Assembly: GCA_963714405.1 (NCBI GenBank) | Contig: CAVQOH010000005.1 | Span: 1-64,000, forward strand | Reading direction: 5' to 3' | From: JAZGGS01 sp963714405 | Lineage (GTDB): Bacteria > Bacteroidota > Ignavibacteria > Ignavibacteriales > Ignavibacteriaceae | Length of the DNA: 64,000 nt | In this document: positions 1-9,900 of the stretch, in pieces | Layout: each line of letters starts with the position of its first letter | Numbering within the stretch: the stretch's first letter is position 1 | Notes under the pieces: generated by a model | What the model saw: the letters and a program-made list of their open reading frames with translations, nothing else | Databases searched by the model: none | Told to the model about the DNA's origin: nothing | Position numbers and translations under genes: made by a program

Positions 1-815
1 ATATTTTCATATCTACTTCATACAAATCTCCTCAATGGAATTCTGGTAAGTTACTAGGTATACATCATCGTATTGGGGGAATTAGAAGCTCATATATTAA
101 GCCATGGAAATTTTTTCTGCAAAGTTTCATTCACAATAATCTAAACACAAAAACAGTATTCAATAACCTAGTTGCGTATTAAATTACTTACAAATAAGGG
201 CTCTTAATAATGAAAAAGTGATTCATATCCCAAATTGCATTAACATTTCTAATGAACGAAGAATTCGAGAAAAAAATCGAAGAAATTACAAGTTCTATCC
301 TGTTGGCAGATTTCACGAAGCTAAAGATTATAAAACTGCAATCAAAGTAATAAAAATTATTCAGACGAATGGTTATCAATATCAATATCAAATAATTGGG
401 TACGGGGAGCTAGAAGAGCGAATAAAGATAGTCGGATCAATAGATTTAAAACTGAATAATGTTAAGTGATATTAAATCCTGAAAATATATATGAATATCT
501 TATGAAAATCTGACGTATCCTATTTACAGAACATTCGATTTATGAGGGTCTCTCAAATACAATTCTTGAGGCTATGAGTTACTCGCTTCCGATAGTAACA
601 ACTAATGTCGGGGATAATGATAGGTTGGTTTTTGAAAATGAGAATGGTTTCCTTCTAAAACCCGGTGACGTAAATGGAGGCCGTAGTTTCATAAATTGAT
701 AGAATTGATTGAATCATACGAAAAACGTATAGAATTTGGAAGTCGGAGCTATAACATCGTAAAAGAAGATTACTCTGTAGAAAAATTTAAGAAAACATAC
801 CAAGATTTAATTTAA
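1..815 (+). pseudogene. Broken GT4-family glycosyltransferase, 5' end outside window
   Basis: This is the remains of a GT-B fold, GT4-type glycosyltransferase that would transfer a sugar onto a growing surface polysaccharide at the cytoplasmic face. Joining frames gives IHIPNCINIS (near 221), YPVGRFHEAKDYKTA (near 298), IIGYGELEE (near 397), then the donor-binding block EGLSNTILEAMSYSLP (near 541-590), and finally QDLI-stop at 815. The E-x7-E spacing of the donor site is intact. Several frame changes are needed to connect these blocks, and no single frame exceeds 83 codons. The next gene begins 8 bases downstream in the same direction, which fits a polysaccharide operon. The gene may be truly dead, or may be intact in the cell and damaged by sequencing error at a contig end. 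Confidence 0.72.
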
Positions 816-822
816 AGTTTAA

Positions 823-1921
823 ATGATTGAGCAAACCGAGAATAGCAATAATAGGTCTGAAAGGACTCCCAGCTTGGGGTGGTGCAGCGACTGTAGGTGA
901 AAATATTATCCACGAATTAAAAGAATACTATCATTTCACAGTTATCTGACATCATCTCACACAAAATTAAAAAGTAATAAGTTACGATGGTTTTTTTATT
1001 AAAAGTTATCAAGTCTATTCCGCTTAAAAAAGCAAATATCTTACTCTAGTTACATTCTATCGACTACTATCTGAATACTTTTTTAGCAATTATGATTTAA
1101 TCCATATTCATCATCGGGATGCTGCTTTTATAATTCCTATTCTAAGTAAAGTTTCCCGTTGTGGTAACAACGCTGGAGTCTAAACGCAACAAAAAATTGG
1201 AAACGGTACTCTTTTTATTTTAACTTACAGGAAAAATAGTTTTAAAGCTGGCAAATAAAATTGTATGCGTTTCCAAAAAAGAAATAAGAATTTTAAGCAC
1301 TCACATTAAAAAGGAAATAATTCATATACCAAATGGTATAACGATAAGAAATTATTATAAATTTATTCCGGAACAGAAAGATTACTTAATATTTGCAGCA
1401 GGTAGAGTTGTACCAGATAAAGGATGCGACATTATGTTGAAGGCGCTTAATAAATTGAGATCTACTGATACTGTATTAATGAGCAGGTGATTTAAGTTTT
1501 GATCCCAAACACACAAAAATTATATATGAGTTATCCAAAAATTTAGATGAATATATCTGAGTCTAATTAAGGATAAAGATGTACTGTTATCCTACCTTAA
1601 GCAATGCCCCCTCTTTATCTATCCGTCTTCAAATGAAGCAATGTCTGTTATGTTATTAGAAGCTGCATCAGTTCAAACACCAATTATTTGTAGTGATATT
1701 CCAGAAGAGTAGAGATATATTTTCAGATGATGAAGTATTATACTTTTAGAAAGAAATGTTGATGATTTAGCAGAAAAAATCTCCTGGGCGTTACAAAATC
1801 AGGCTATTATGAATGAAAAATCAAGTAGATTATTCAATAAAATAAAAATTGATTTTATTGGAATAGTATTTCTGAAAGATATAAGAATTTATATGATCAA
1901 CTACTTGACTTAGAAAGTTAG
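823..1921 (+). pseudogene. Broken GT4-family glycosyltransferase (second copy)
   Basis: A second GT4-type glycosyltransferase remnant follows. The N-terminal acceptor-side motif reads KPRIAIIGLKGLPAWGG (about 838-890), typical of GT4 enzymes that begin with a G-x-P-x-x-GG loop. Later blocks read IIHIPNGI (about 1318), YLIFAAGRVVPDKGCDI (about 1384-1434) and FIYPSSNEAMSVMLLEAAS (about 1615-1672), the last being the donor-nucleotide site. It ends at a TAG at 1919-1921. In-frame stops and single-base shifts occur every 50-200 bases. It lies between another GT4 remnant and a deacetylase-like remnant, so a role in capsule or O-antigen assembly is inferred from both family and context. Confidence 0.72.
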
Positions 1922-1924
1922 CAA

Positions 1925-2717
1925 ATGAGAATTCAAGAATTTTGTCTGTCTTCATATGTAACGCTTCTAAAATCATTCTTAAGTAAGGAATATTTTTTTC
2001 TTACTATGACTCGAATACACAAGTATGTCTAACGAGAGAATTCCAAAAAGGGTTGTTTTATTAAGAGACATGATGTGGATAAAAAACCACAAAACTCGCT
2101 TCAGATGTCCCTTGTTGAAAAAGACTGGGAACATTCTCTACTTATTATTTTAGGATTTTACCTATTAGTTTTAATAGAGAAATTATTTCTCAGATATCAA
2201 ATTTAGGTTAGATGAACACATTTTAATTATTACTGTGATTTAACTTTTCACCAAAAAGGAGATTACGAAAAGCCTAGAGCTGTTTAAGAAACACATAAAT
2301 GAAATTCGTGAATTGTACCCTGTTGTAACTATGTGTGCTCATGGAAGTCCTATGACAAAATGGGATAACAAACAGATGTGGGAAAAATATAATTATGAAA
2401 ATTATGGTGTTACCTGTGAACCAAATTTTGATATCGATTTCAACCAGGTATTTTATTTAACTGATACCGGAATGAAATGGAATGCCAGTGATGTCGCAGG
2501 TGAGAGATAAAACAAAGTCAAATTTTAATTTTCATTTTGATTCTAAAAGATATTATTTCTTCAATTGAGGAAGGCAATTTTCCTGATAAAGTAATGATAA
2601 ATACCACATCCACAACGTTGGAGTAATAATAAATTAGAACTAGTGTATGAAGGTGTTTCACAAAGTATTAAAAACGTTATAAAAAAGCAGTTAGTTAAAA
2701 AACAAAGAAATAATTGA
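1925..2717 (+). pseudogene. Broken polysaccharide deacetylase-like gene
   Basis: Stitched frames give VVLLRHDVDKKP (about 2050-2085), the RHDVD metal-binding motif of NodB-like/polysaccharide deacetylase-like proteins often found in surface-glycan clusters. This is followed by YPVVTMCAHGSPMTKWDNK (about 2314-2370) and a long readable segment up to about 2508. The start at 1925 lies three bases past the stop of the glycosyltransferase, so translational coupling is likely. The first 250 bases hold several frameshifts and the C-terminus is again out of frame. The metal-binding Asp and His positions are visible, but the enzyme class is assigned by motif only. Confidence 0.55.
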
Positions 2718-2724
2718 GTATCAA

Positions 2725-3466
2725 ATGCTGATTAAAAAGAAACGACTACCTGTCTTTGAAATAATTACAATTGGAATTCTCCCCTCCTTTCTTAAAAAAC
2801 TTTTTTACCGCATTAAGGGTTATAAGATTGGGCGTAATGTTAATATAGGAATTGGATCAGTAATAATCGGGCGTAAGGTAAGCTATTGGTGACAATACAT
2901 CCATAGGATTTATGACAGTGATCAGCAGCCGGAGAGATTAATTTTGGGAGGCATATTAAAATTGGTTCAATGGTTTTTATGGATACCGTGTTAATTGAAG
3001 TTGATGATGATGCAAGAATAAATGAAAACGTTACTGTAGGTGGAATTAAATATCCAGATTCGTCTCTTAAGGTTGGCAAACGTGTAATTATAATGGAGTA
3101 CTCATTTATAAATCCAACAAAACCCATAAAATTGGGTGATGATACAGGAATCGGCGGTCATTGTCTATTATTTACTCATGGTTCTTGGTTATTTCAACTT
3201 GATGGTTTTCCAGTTACATTTGCACCAATTACTTTAGGTAAACGTGTTTGGCTTTCCCTGGCGTGTTTTTATAATGCCAGGTGTCAAAATCGGCGATGAT
3301 GTAGTTATAGGCTGCCAGATTCGTTAATATCAAAATCGCTGCCTTCGAACTGCTTAGCTGCAGGTTCCCGGCAAAAATTATAAAAGAAAATGTTCCATCT
3401 CCCCTCTCTGGTACAAAAAGAGAAGAAGTTCTGGAAAATATATTTAAAAGATTTGAAGAGAATTAA
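2725..3466 (+). pseudogene. Broken hexapeptide-repeat (LbH) acyltransferase
   Basis: A left-handed beta-helix O-acetyltransferase (WbbJ/LacA type) is recognisable across frames. The N-terminus reads MLIKKKRLPVFEII. Hexapeptide turns follow (IGRNVNIGIGSVIIG; VSIGDNTSIGFMTVI; IKLGDDTGIGGHCLLFTH), with the catalytic His probably in LLFTHG (near 3172-3186). Then come PITLGKRVWL, VFIMPGVKIGDDVVIG and the terminal LAAGSPAKII (near 3357). At least four indels disrupt it; the longest open part is 2970-3299. Such enzymes O- or N-acetylate sugar residues of capsules or O-antigens, in keeping with its neighbours. Confidence 0.75.
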
Positions 3467-3819
3467 TTTTAGAATATCACAATTATACCTATGAACGCCA
3501 TGCAAGTACAAAAGCGGATATAAAATTGAAATTAAAAATCCAAAGGGCTCCCCTTTTACAATAATATATAGTACAATATCAAATCCAGAAGTTGAGAAAG
3601 TAAGAGACAATTTGTTAATTCTTGATCTAGCAGAGAAATCTTCAAAAGTAATTTGTAGATAAATCTTTTCAAATGATTCTTAATCTCTCTGAGAAATCAC
3701 GGAAGGGTACGTCTGCGGTTGGAGAAGAATTTGTTTCTTTTATATCAAGATATGGTTTACGTTTTAATCGGCTGGATAATTATTTAATCTTCAACAACTT
3801 TTTAATTGAAAATAACTAA
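3467..3819 (+). pseudogene. Unassigned coding remnant between acyltransferase and epimerase
   Basis: Frames on the plus strand give readable but unconnected pieces: ILEYHNYTYERHAST (from about 3470), YKIEIKNPKGSPFTIIYST (about 3518-3575), then SVGEEFVSFISRY-like sequence ending LIENN-stop at 3819. The composition looks coding and at least two frameshifts are needed. I do not recognise the family. It could be a C-terminal extension of the acyltransferase or a small independent gene of the same polysaccharide cluster. Confidence 0.35.
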
Positions 3820-3871
3820 CTACAAGCTTTAGGATATTGAAAGCAACTCAAAAATACCAACCGGGGGACAA

Positions 3872-4918
3872 ATGAAAGTATTATTATTTGTAGAAACTGC
3901 GGATGAGTATCTCCAACTATCACCTCTATATAAATTATTGAATGCGAATTACGAAGAATTTTTTATAATAAATTCCGGATATCAAAATCGGATAAAAACA
4001 TATTAAAAACATTTTACAAAGATCTGCAACGGACAAGAAATCGAATATAAGTTTAGGAGATTACGCTAATTTTAGGTGGCTCCGAACATATTTTAGTACG
4101 GTGTATGAGACGGTAGCGACGAATATTAATGAAAGAAGCGCCGAGTTTTGTTTTAATCTTTGGTGAATCTAATACTGCATTAGCTACCTCTTTAATTGCA
4201 CGAGAATTAAATATTCCTAGTATACAGTTAGATGCTGGTGCGAAGAAATTTTAATAAAGAGAATCACGACGAAATCAATCGCAGACTACGTATAGATCGA
4301 TACATCAAATTTTTCAATTTTTCGCAACGCAAACATCAGGTGAAAACTTAAAACGAGAGGAAATAATTGATAGTTTGCGTGATAGTACTGGTGATATAAA
4401 TGTAATCCACTTTAGAAAACATTCTTCCATTTCTAATAACTCGTTCAAAGAGTATAAAAGAATTTGATATCGAAAACTTTGACTTCTACTTTTTGGAATT
4501 ATCTAACCCAATAAAAAAATACAATGTTGTATGGTTACGTCTATTTTTCATAAAACTCGCTTCATTGGAAACCGAAATAGTAATGCCTGTTAATGAAGAA
4601 TTCAAAAAATTCTTAACTACAAGTGATATTGATCTACCACCAACATTAATTTTTACAAAACCTAGAAATTATATTGGTTCGAATTCTTTACTATACTATT
4701 GCCGAAAGGTCATTACTGATAATTCCAAAATTAAGAAATGCCTATCTACTTAGGAAACCTTGTATAACTCTTAATGAAAGAACTTGTTACCCGGAAACCA
4801 TCCGAGCGGGTTGGACCTTGCCCGTCGACATTTATAAATAGCCAATTTTTCAAGTAAAGTAAAAAACTATATAACGTATGAGAAGCATAAAGAAATATTT
4901 GGAAATAATGCTACATAA
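3872..4918 (+). pseudogene. Broken UDP-GlcNAc 2-epimerase-like gene (second wecB copy)
   Basis: This is a remnant of a non-hydrolysing UDP-N-acetylglucosamine 2-epimerase family gene. It starts MKVLLFVETADEYLQL behind a purine-rich CCGGGGGACAA leader. Recognisable blocks are VLIFGESNTALATSLIA (near 4150), IPSIQLDAGAR (near 4212-4245), where the usual H-x-EAG loop reads QLDAG, HDEINRRLR (near 4266), and VITDNSKIKK (near 4711), where the usual TDSGGIQ is altered. The end reads KPCITLNERTCYPETIRAGW in a shifted frame. Multiple shifts and stops are present. A full-length wecB lies at 11720-12817, so loss of this copy might be tolerated if it really occurred. Confidence 0.68.
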
Positions 4919-5089
4919 GAGCTGATCGATGAAAATGATAACAGAAATTTTATTAATGATATTTGAATGAAATGACTGATAGTCAGCAAGCAAATTATAT
5001 TTATATAACCTAACATTCCAAAAAATACACCAATAAAGTAAGTTATATTAAAGTTTTACCTAACAAATCCTGATTGTTGTGCTTTGTAA

Positions 5090-5501
5090 TGAGCAATTAC
5101 TTTAAAATACTCACCTCGTGTCTTTTGAATTCTTTCTTTTTCATTATAATGTATGTATTCATTTAGTAATTTCGATTCTAACTTTTCAATAATGTTAATC
5201 ACATCTTTTTCGACATCTTCTCATAACTTGTTTTGTCAAGCGCCTTATATGCTTTCTCTAGTTCCGCACTAATCAAATCAGCTCTTACAATTCTTTTAAT
5301 TCTTTGTTCAAGAAAATTCTTCATGTATAATTTTACTAACCTCTTCAATATCATCTCTCATTTCCTTACTCCACTGTTATTAAGTAGAGTAGGTTTACTA
5401 ATATTTATCCTTCTTGCTATCTCATCGAAAGATTTTCCTTCTGCTCTCAGTTCAATAAACTTATTTTGTTTATCTATACTCGCTGATATTTTCCTCTCCA
5501 T
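5090..5501 (-). pseudogene. Broken small helix-turn-helix DNA-binding protein
   Basis: The minus strand from 5501 reads MERKISASIDKQNKFIELR, then AEGKSFDEIARRINISKPTL, a convincing helix-turn-helix. After a one-base shift near 5380 comes a helical, charged tail (EQRIKRIVRADLISAELEKA). A second shift lies near 5220, and it runs to about 5090. HTH proteins of this shape occur as terminase-small-subunit-like or transposase-associated DNA-binding proteins and as orphan regulators. I cannot decide which. Its strand is opposite to the polysaccharide cluster on its left. No inverted repeats marking an insertion sequence were seen. Confidence 0.5.
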
Positions 5502-6221
5502 GTTTAATTATTTAAAAGATGATTATTTAAAATGTATCTCATTGATGCATAGATCTTACATCCTTATTCTAGTATCCCGGTGAACTGGATAACATGGATA
5601 ATCCATCTTTTATTCTGTACTATAAAAGTTTCACAATCAATAAAAATTAAATTATAATTATGCAGACTTTAGAGGCACCCTAATGAAAAAGTTATTAGGC
5701 TCTTTCATGCTCGCTCTGGACTTGTAGGCGAGTCAGAATGACTTTTCAGGTCCTTCCACATTTGCTATTATCTACTAGCAATTAGGAAGTTAGCGGAAAC
5801 GGATTCTTACCTCCCGTTCTCAATTTATCAGATTGGGAATCTGATAACCTCTTTCCCAATGCTATCACAACTATAATAGAAATGTCAAAGAACTTGATGA
5901 CAGAAATAATTCTTCATCATTCTATCAAATTAACAACATTATTTTTTATTTTTGAAATTCCAAAAGTGTACTGCCCTATTATCAACTTAATTCTCTAACT
6001 GTTCATCCGAGCGCTAAGGGTAAAGACCATCCACTTAGACTGAAATAAATATCATAATATCAATTATTTTGTATCAACAATATTTGATCATTTTGTGTAT
6101 CTAATACTAATTTATAGGCCATTTTCAAAGGTTCCGTCAACAAATAACGGAAAGTCTGGTAAAGAAATGGTAAACTTTTGGTAAAGTTTTCTTTGAAGGA
6201 ATAGCTAATTCAGATGAGGTA
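5502..6221. other. Gene-free stretch
   Basis: I see no coding region with recognisable similarity in these 720 bases on either strand. The sequence is AT-rich with frequent stops. The only visible structure is a loose three-fold repetition of TGGTAAA within about 6156-6187. It may once have held a gene that is no longer legible, given the damage on both sides. Confidence 0.5.
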
Positions 6222-6314
6222 TTAAGCAGTCTTGTGCTCACTAACTTTTGTCACAAGCGGTATAAACGCAATAAAAATCCACAACAATGCCTGGTTGGAG
6301 AGTTCTTTAGAAAA

Positions 6315-6360
6315 CAGGGACAGGAATAAGGGAAAAAGTAAAAAGATAAAAGTAAAATGT
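6315..6360. repeat. Word-like simple repeat inside O-antigen ligase gene (block A)
   Basis: Irregular repetition of AAAAGTA/AAAAGATA-like words (AGGGAAAAAGTAAAAAGA and following bases) lies within the 3' part of the broken ligase gene. No fixed period is kept. It resembles the other blocks in this gene in building on 6-10 base words rather than on a strict tandem unit. Confidence 0.45.
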
Positions 6361-6820
6361 GAATAACGATAAGCAGATTTGAAATATAACAAACAACAAC
6401 GCACACAGAACCAACAAACCGACCACTCCCCCCTCAACACGCCATTTCAACAAAAATATTATGGGGATATCTTATCACTTCTGTAAATTCATTATAGCTT
6501 CTAAATCCGCCAAACCCAACTACCAACTAACAGGATGATTTAAAAACAATTCCTTACTTATCTTCAGAGCTTCTATTCTCGAATTTATAGGTTCATCTCC
6601 TCCAAAATTAAAATTTTCTACTTTAGTTAAGTTATCAAATCGGGTATCAATTATTTCCGGTGCAGGTAGCACGATTATAAATGATAAAGTTAATAGTATA
6701 ACGGATAGACAAGCTTATCAATTGTTTTCCATACGCTTGGGAAAGTTCTTTTGTGCTAAGTGCAATGTTCTTAGTTTCGCAGTTTAATCGCTTTTACTTC
6801 TAAAACATTTTTAAAGAAAG

Positions 6821-6860
6821 CAGAACACGAACCCGCACTAAGAACAACGAACAACAACTA
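6821..6860. repeat. Word-like simple repeat inside O-antigen ligase gene (block B)
   Basis: GAACACGAACCCGCACTAAG continuing into AACAACGAACAACAACTAAA repeats short GAACA/ACAAC words. It falls exactly where the reading frame of the ligase gene is lost (just after the Arg motif). Expansion or contraction of this tract is thus a plausible cause of one of the frameshifts. Confidence 0.45.
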
Positions 6861-6951
6861 AACCCAACATCGCTGAACGCAAAGAGGATAGGTACAATCC
6901 ATAGACAGAGATTGAAGTAAAAAATATTATGAATGAAATCTTCCAAAAAGT

Positions 6952-6995
6952 TTCCTTCTTCTCACTTCTTGCTTCTAACTTCTCACTTTTCTCAA
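6952..6995. repeat. Word-like simple repeat inside O-antigen ligase gene (block C)
   Basis: Repeated CTTCTCACTTCTTGCTTCTA followed by ACTTCTCACTTTTCTC gives four to five imperfect copies of an ACTTCTC/GCTTCTA word. On the coding (minus) strand it is in frame and yields a highly charged loop, EKSEKLEARSEKK, between two predicted membrane segments. Confidence 0.6.
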
Positions 6996-7193
6996 TCATC
7001 CAAAAAAGATAGAGCAATAGAACAACCGCAATACTGCCAATCATCCTGCCGTAAATAACATGACTCCACCTCCCTGCCCTGTATTCATAAATTGATCCCG
7101 GGTCAAAGGGATAATCAATTATAATATATATTACTGTAATAACACTGATGACAATAAGAGAGTTTATGAAGATCTTTATACGTTTGTTGTTAG

Positions 7194-7224
7194 AAGTAAG
7201 TAGTAAGTAGTAAGTAGTAAGTAT
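7194..7224. repeat. 7-bp tandem repeat inside O-antigen ligase gene (block D)
   Basis: A perfect heptamer TAAGTAG is repeated three times with partial units on either side (AAGTAAGTAGTAAGTAGTAA and onward). It is translated on the minus strand as part of TTYYLLLTS. A 7-bp unit shifts the frame with each copy gained or lost, so the tract could act as a slippage-prone on/off switch. Confidence 0.7.
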
Positions 7225-7361
7225 GGATGGGACAACACTGATTATAAAATTTAATATCTTCTGGAATCCATAATTTGCATCAGGTGAATAGGTTAAAGTG
7301 ATTGCGAGGTAGCCTATGAATAGAAACAGAATAAACGAGATCTTTACTAATCCTCTTTTAA

Positions 7362-7393
7362 AGTTCTTAGTTCGTAGTTCTGTGTTCTGGGTT
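7362..7393. repeat. Word-like simple repeat inside O-antigen ligase gene (block E)
   Basis: AGTTCTTAGTTCGTAGTTCT followed by GTGTTCTGGGT is four imperfect copies of a (C)TTAGTTC/GTAGTTC word of about 8 bases. It is translated on the minus strand as the hydrophilic segment TQNTELRTKN between membrane segments two and three. Confidence 0.6.
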
Positions 7394-7680
7394 TTATAAA
7401 AAATACCGACTGTTAAAAGCAATAGAAGACTTAAAACTCCTTTTAACAAAAATATATTAAAAGAGTAATTTGAAATTGCTGCGGCGGAAATATTCAGCAC
7501 AAAAAGGTTTGCAATTATAAATTCTAATAATGTTGATTTATTCAGTTTCACAGCAGATTAAATTTAACCAGAAAGTGCATATATTATATTTATATTTAAT
7601 TATTAAGCAAATTGCTATAAAGTAGCAGCGAAAATATTTGACAAATATGCTTATAATTATCAAATTTACACAGCTTTTAA

Positions 7681-9713
7681 TTGGGTGTTTATATTAGTAA
7701 TGCAATAAAACATATTGAAGTTAATACGGGGGTAGAGCCCGCCGAAAATGGATTAAGAAAAAAGGTAAACAATTTTTCCCCGTTTATTAAACTGCTGATA
7801 GATCTGTTAATCTATATATTCAGTTTTTTAGTTTTTTATCTTGTTAAGAAAAAATCATTTATATACGATGATAATTATTTTTTGTTCCTGCCGGTAATAC
7901 TGGCAGCATGGGCTTTGGGTGGAATGCTTTCCGGTAAATTCCGTTTAAGGAAAGAGCATATTTTCTTTGTACGAATTAAACGGCATTATACAGCTCTTTT
8001 AATTTCACTGGGTGCAATTGCAGTGTTTCTTCTTCAAACTGATTTTTCTATCTCGCGTTTTGTTGTAGCAGGTTCGCTTATAGTTGCATTTTTTGTTGAG
8101 CTGGTTATAGAACTTTTCCTTTCAGGCGGTAAAATAGTTAAGCCGGATCTTGACCGCGGACCTGTTTCATATCTTTTTGTTGTTCTTGATTTTGTTCTTT
8201 TAAGCTGGATACTTTTTTTCTTATATGAAATTAAAATAGGTTTTGTAAACCTGGAAGAAAAACAGGTATTGCTTCTATTAGCTACTTATTTCAGCTGGTT
8301 TATTGCTGCATTTATTACACATCAATTTAAGCCGTTTACAAAAACATTTAATTTCTGGCGCGCAATGGGACTGCAGCTTAAGTTTTATATTCTGCTTATT
8401 GCCCTGACTTCAATTATAGTTTACATTTTACAGTTCCCTGATTATTACCGGACACTTTATTTAACAAGTGTTCTGCTGTATTCATTCTGGTCATTAATAT
8501 TTACAGGATTCCTTTACCTTGATAAGGTTCCGCAAAAAACTGATGAAATAAAAAGTGAATTCTTAAAAGCGTATGAAATAAATGTACCGTATGTAAATGG
8601 CAAAGGTGAGTTTAGTGATATAAGATACAGGTTTGAGAAAAAAACAGTAACTGATTCAGAACTTAAAACAAAACTGGAATACATTTACTTTAAGGGATTC
8701 CCGGAAGTATTTGATTTTCTTGAACGTAAGCTTGATCTGAGTTCATTTAATATGGATCATACGCTGGTTCTCCGTTCTGCAGATGTTTACAATGTTGAGG
8801 TTTTACCGGAAGAACAATTAGAATTATTTGTAAATCTTCATAAGCTAAATGATATACGCAGACTTAACCGTTATTTTATTGATATAAACAAACGGCTTCA
8901 AAAGGGCGGTGTTTTCGTGGGTAATTTTGAACCGTTAAAATACCGGCGTAAAAGATTTCTTCAGCGCTATCCTTATTTGATTGCGGATTTATTTTACCTG
9001 GTTGATTTTATATGGCACCGTGTTACACCAAAAATTCCTGTAATACGCAAACTCTTTTTTGCGTTCACAAAAGGAAAAAACCGTGCTTTATCACTGGCAG
9101 AAGGTTTGGGAAGGTTGTACTACTGCGGGTTTGAAGTTCTCGATTTGAAAGACCAGGATAATCTTTGTTATGTGATTGCAAAAAAAATTAAAGAACCGTC
9201 ACTTGATCAAAATCCATCATACAGCCCTATATTAAAAATGAGGCGCATAGGAAAAGCGGGTAAACCGTTTTTTGTTTACAAGCTTAGAACTATGCATCCA
9301 TATTCTGAATACCTGCAGGCATTTATTTACCAGCAGAACAAGCTTGATAAGGGAGGAAAATTTAAAAATGATTTCCGTGTTACACCTGGGGCTCAATCCT
9401 TCGTAAATTATGGATAGATGAACTGCCCATGTTAATTAACTGGTTAAAAGGTGATTGCAAATTATACGGCATCCGCCCGCTAAGTGAACATTACCTGAGT
9501 TTATATGAAGAAAATTTCAGAAGAAGAAGAATGATGTATAAACCGGGACTGATTCCCCCGTACTATGCTGATATGCCGTCAGATCTTGATGAAATTATTT
9601 TATCCGAAGAAAAATATCTCAACAATTTTGATAAGAACAGGATCAAAACTGATTTTATCTATTTCTGGAAATCCTTTAACAATATTATATTAAAAAAGAA
9701 GCGAAGTGCGTGA
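7681..9713 (+). CDS. Polyprenyl-phosphate sugar transferase (frameshift near 9387)
   Basis: A bacterial sugar transferase (PF02397-type) that would load the first sugar-phosphate onto undecaprenyl phosphate at the inner membrane. The TTG at 7681 opens a frame with about nine hydrophobic segments in the first 285 residues. A soluble middle region follows (about 350-500, methyltransferase-like, with RLQKGGVFVGNFEPL), and then the catalytic part: MRRIGKAGKPFFVYKLRTM with the conserved K-x-R-T-M, DFRVT, and, in the next frame, WGSILRKLWIDELPMLINWL, LKGDCKLYGIRPL and a C-terminal YKPGLIPP. The protein changes frame at about 9387 (ACACCTGGGGCTC), where adding one base restores VTPWGS. Family members need both halves, so either the gene is dead or a base is missing from the read. 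It heads the capsule genes that continue with the Wzi-like gene. Confidence 0.85.
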
Positions 9714-9725
9714 TTATATGTCCAA

Positions 9726-9845
9726 AGTTCAATGTTTTGGAGTTCAATGTTTTGGAGTTCAGTGTTTTGGAGTTCAGTGTTTTGGAGTTCAGTGTTTTGG
9801 AGTTCAGTGTTTTGGAGTCCGATGTTTTGAAGTCTAAAGTTTGGG
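9726..9845 (+). repeat. 15-bp tandem repeat array, eight copies
   Basis: Eight head-to-tail copies of a 15-base unit AGTTCAGTGTTTTGG occupy 9726-9845 with no spacers. Copies 1-2 read AATG instead of AGTG, copies 3-6 are identical, and copies 7-8 are decayed (AGTCCGATGTTTTGA, AGTCTAAAGTTTGGG). The homogeneous centre and worn edges are the pattern expected of slippage or unequal exchange. The array lies between the sugar transferase and the four-helix-bundle stub. The 15-bp period keeps a frame open on the minus strand, but nothing suggests that frame is a gene. Confidence 0.92.
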
Positions 9846-9900
9846 TTTCCAGATTTAGTTTCAAACTGTTTTTACAGTAAATTACTTTTAACAATTAGTT

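Larger units (their letters stand above)
6222..7551 (-). pseudogene. Broken O-antigen ligase/polymerase (Wzy/WaaL-type) membrane protein
   Basis: This is a polytopic membrane protein of the O-antigen ligase/polymerase family, which would join polyprenol-linked glycan units in the periplasm. The intact first part (6838-7551, GTG start) has about seven hydrophobic segments and ends in LYLSSLRSAMLGLVVV, the conserved Arg motif before the large periplasmic loop. After frameshifts the minus strand reads SWLGLGGFRSYNEF and RYPHNIFVEMACVEGGVVGL (about 6400-6530), the family's G-x-G and PHN-x-F hallmark. The last frame ends VTKVSEHKTA-stop at 6222. Between membrane segments lie odd low-complexity blocks (listed separately) that are translated, for example KTQNTELRTKN and EKSEKLEARSEKKE. 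At least three frame changes are needed. Confidence 0.7.

Noticed and set aside
5233..5583. 116-codon plus-strand ORF rich in hydrophobic residues
   Set aside because: It is the antisense of the broken helix-turn-helix gene, which gives recognisable motifs on the minus strand.
9726..9845. CRISPR array
   Set aside because: The 15-bp units are directly tandem, with no spacers between them, and no cas-like gene lies nearby.
9685..9894. Minus-strand protein with repeated LNSKT units
   Set aside because: It is just the translation of the 15-bp tandem array, whose period is a multiple of three; it overlaps the sugar transferase 3' end and has no start signal or family.
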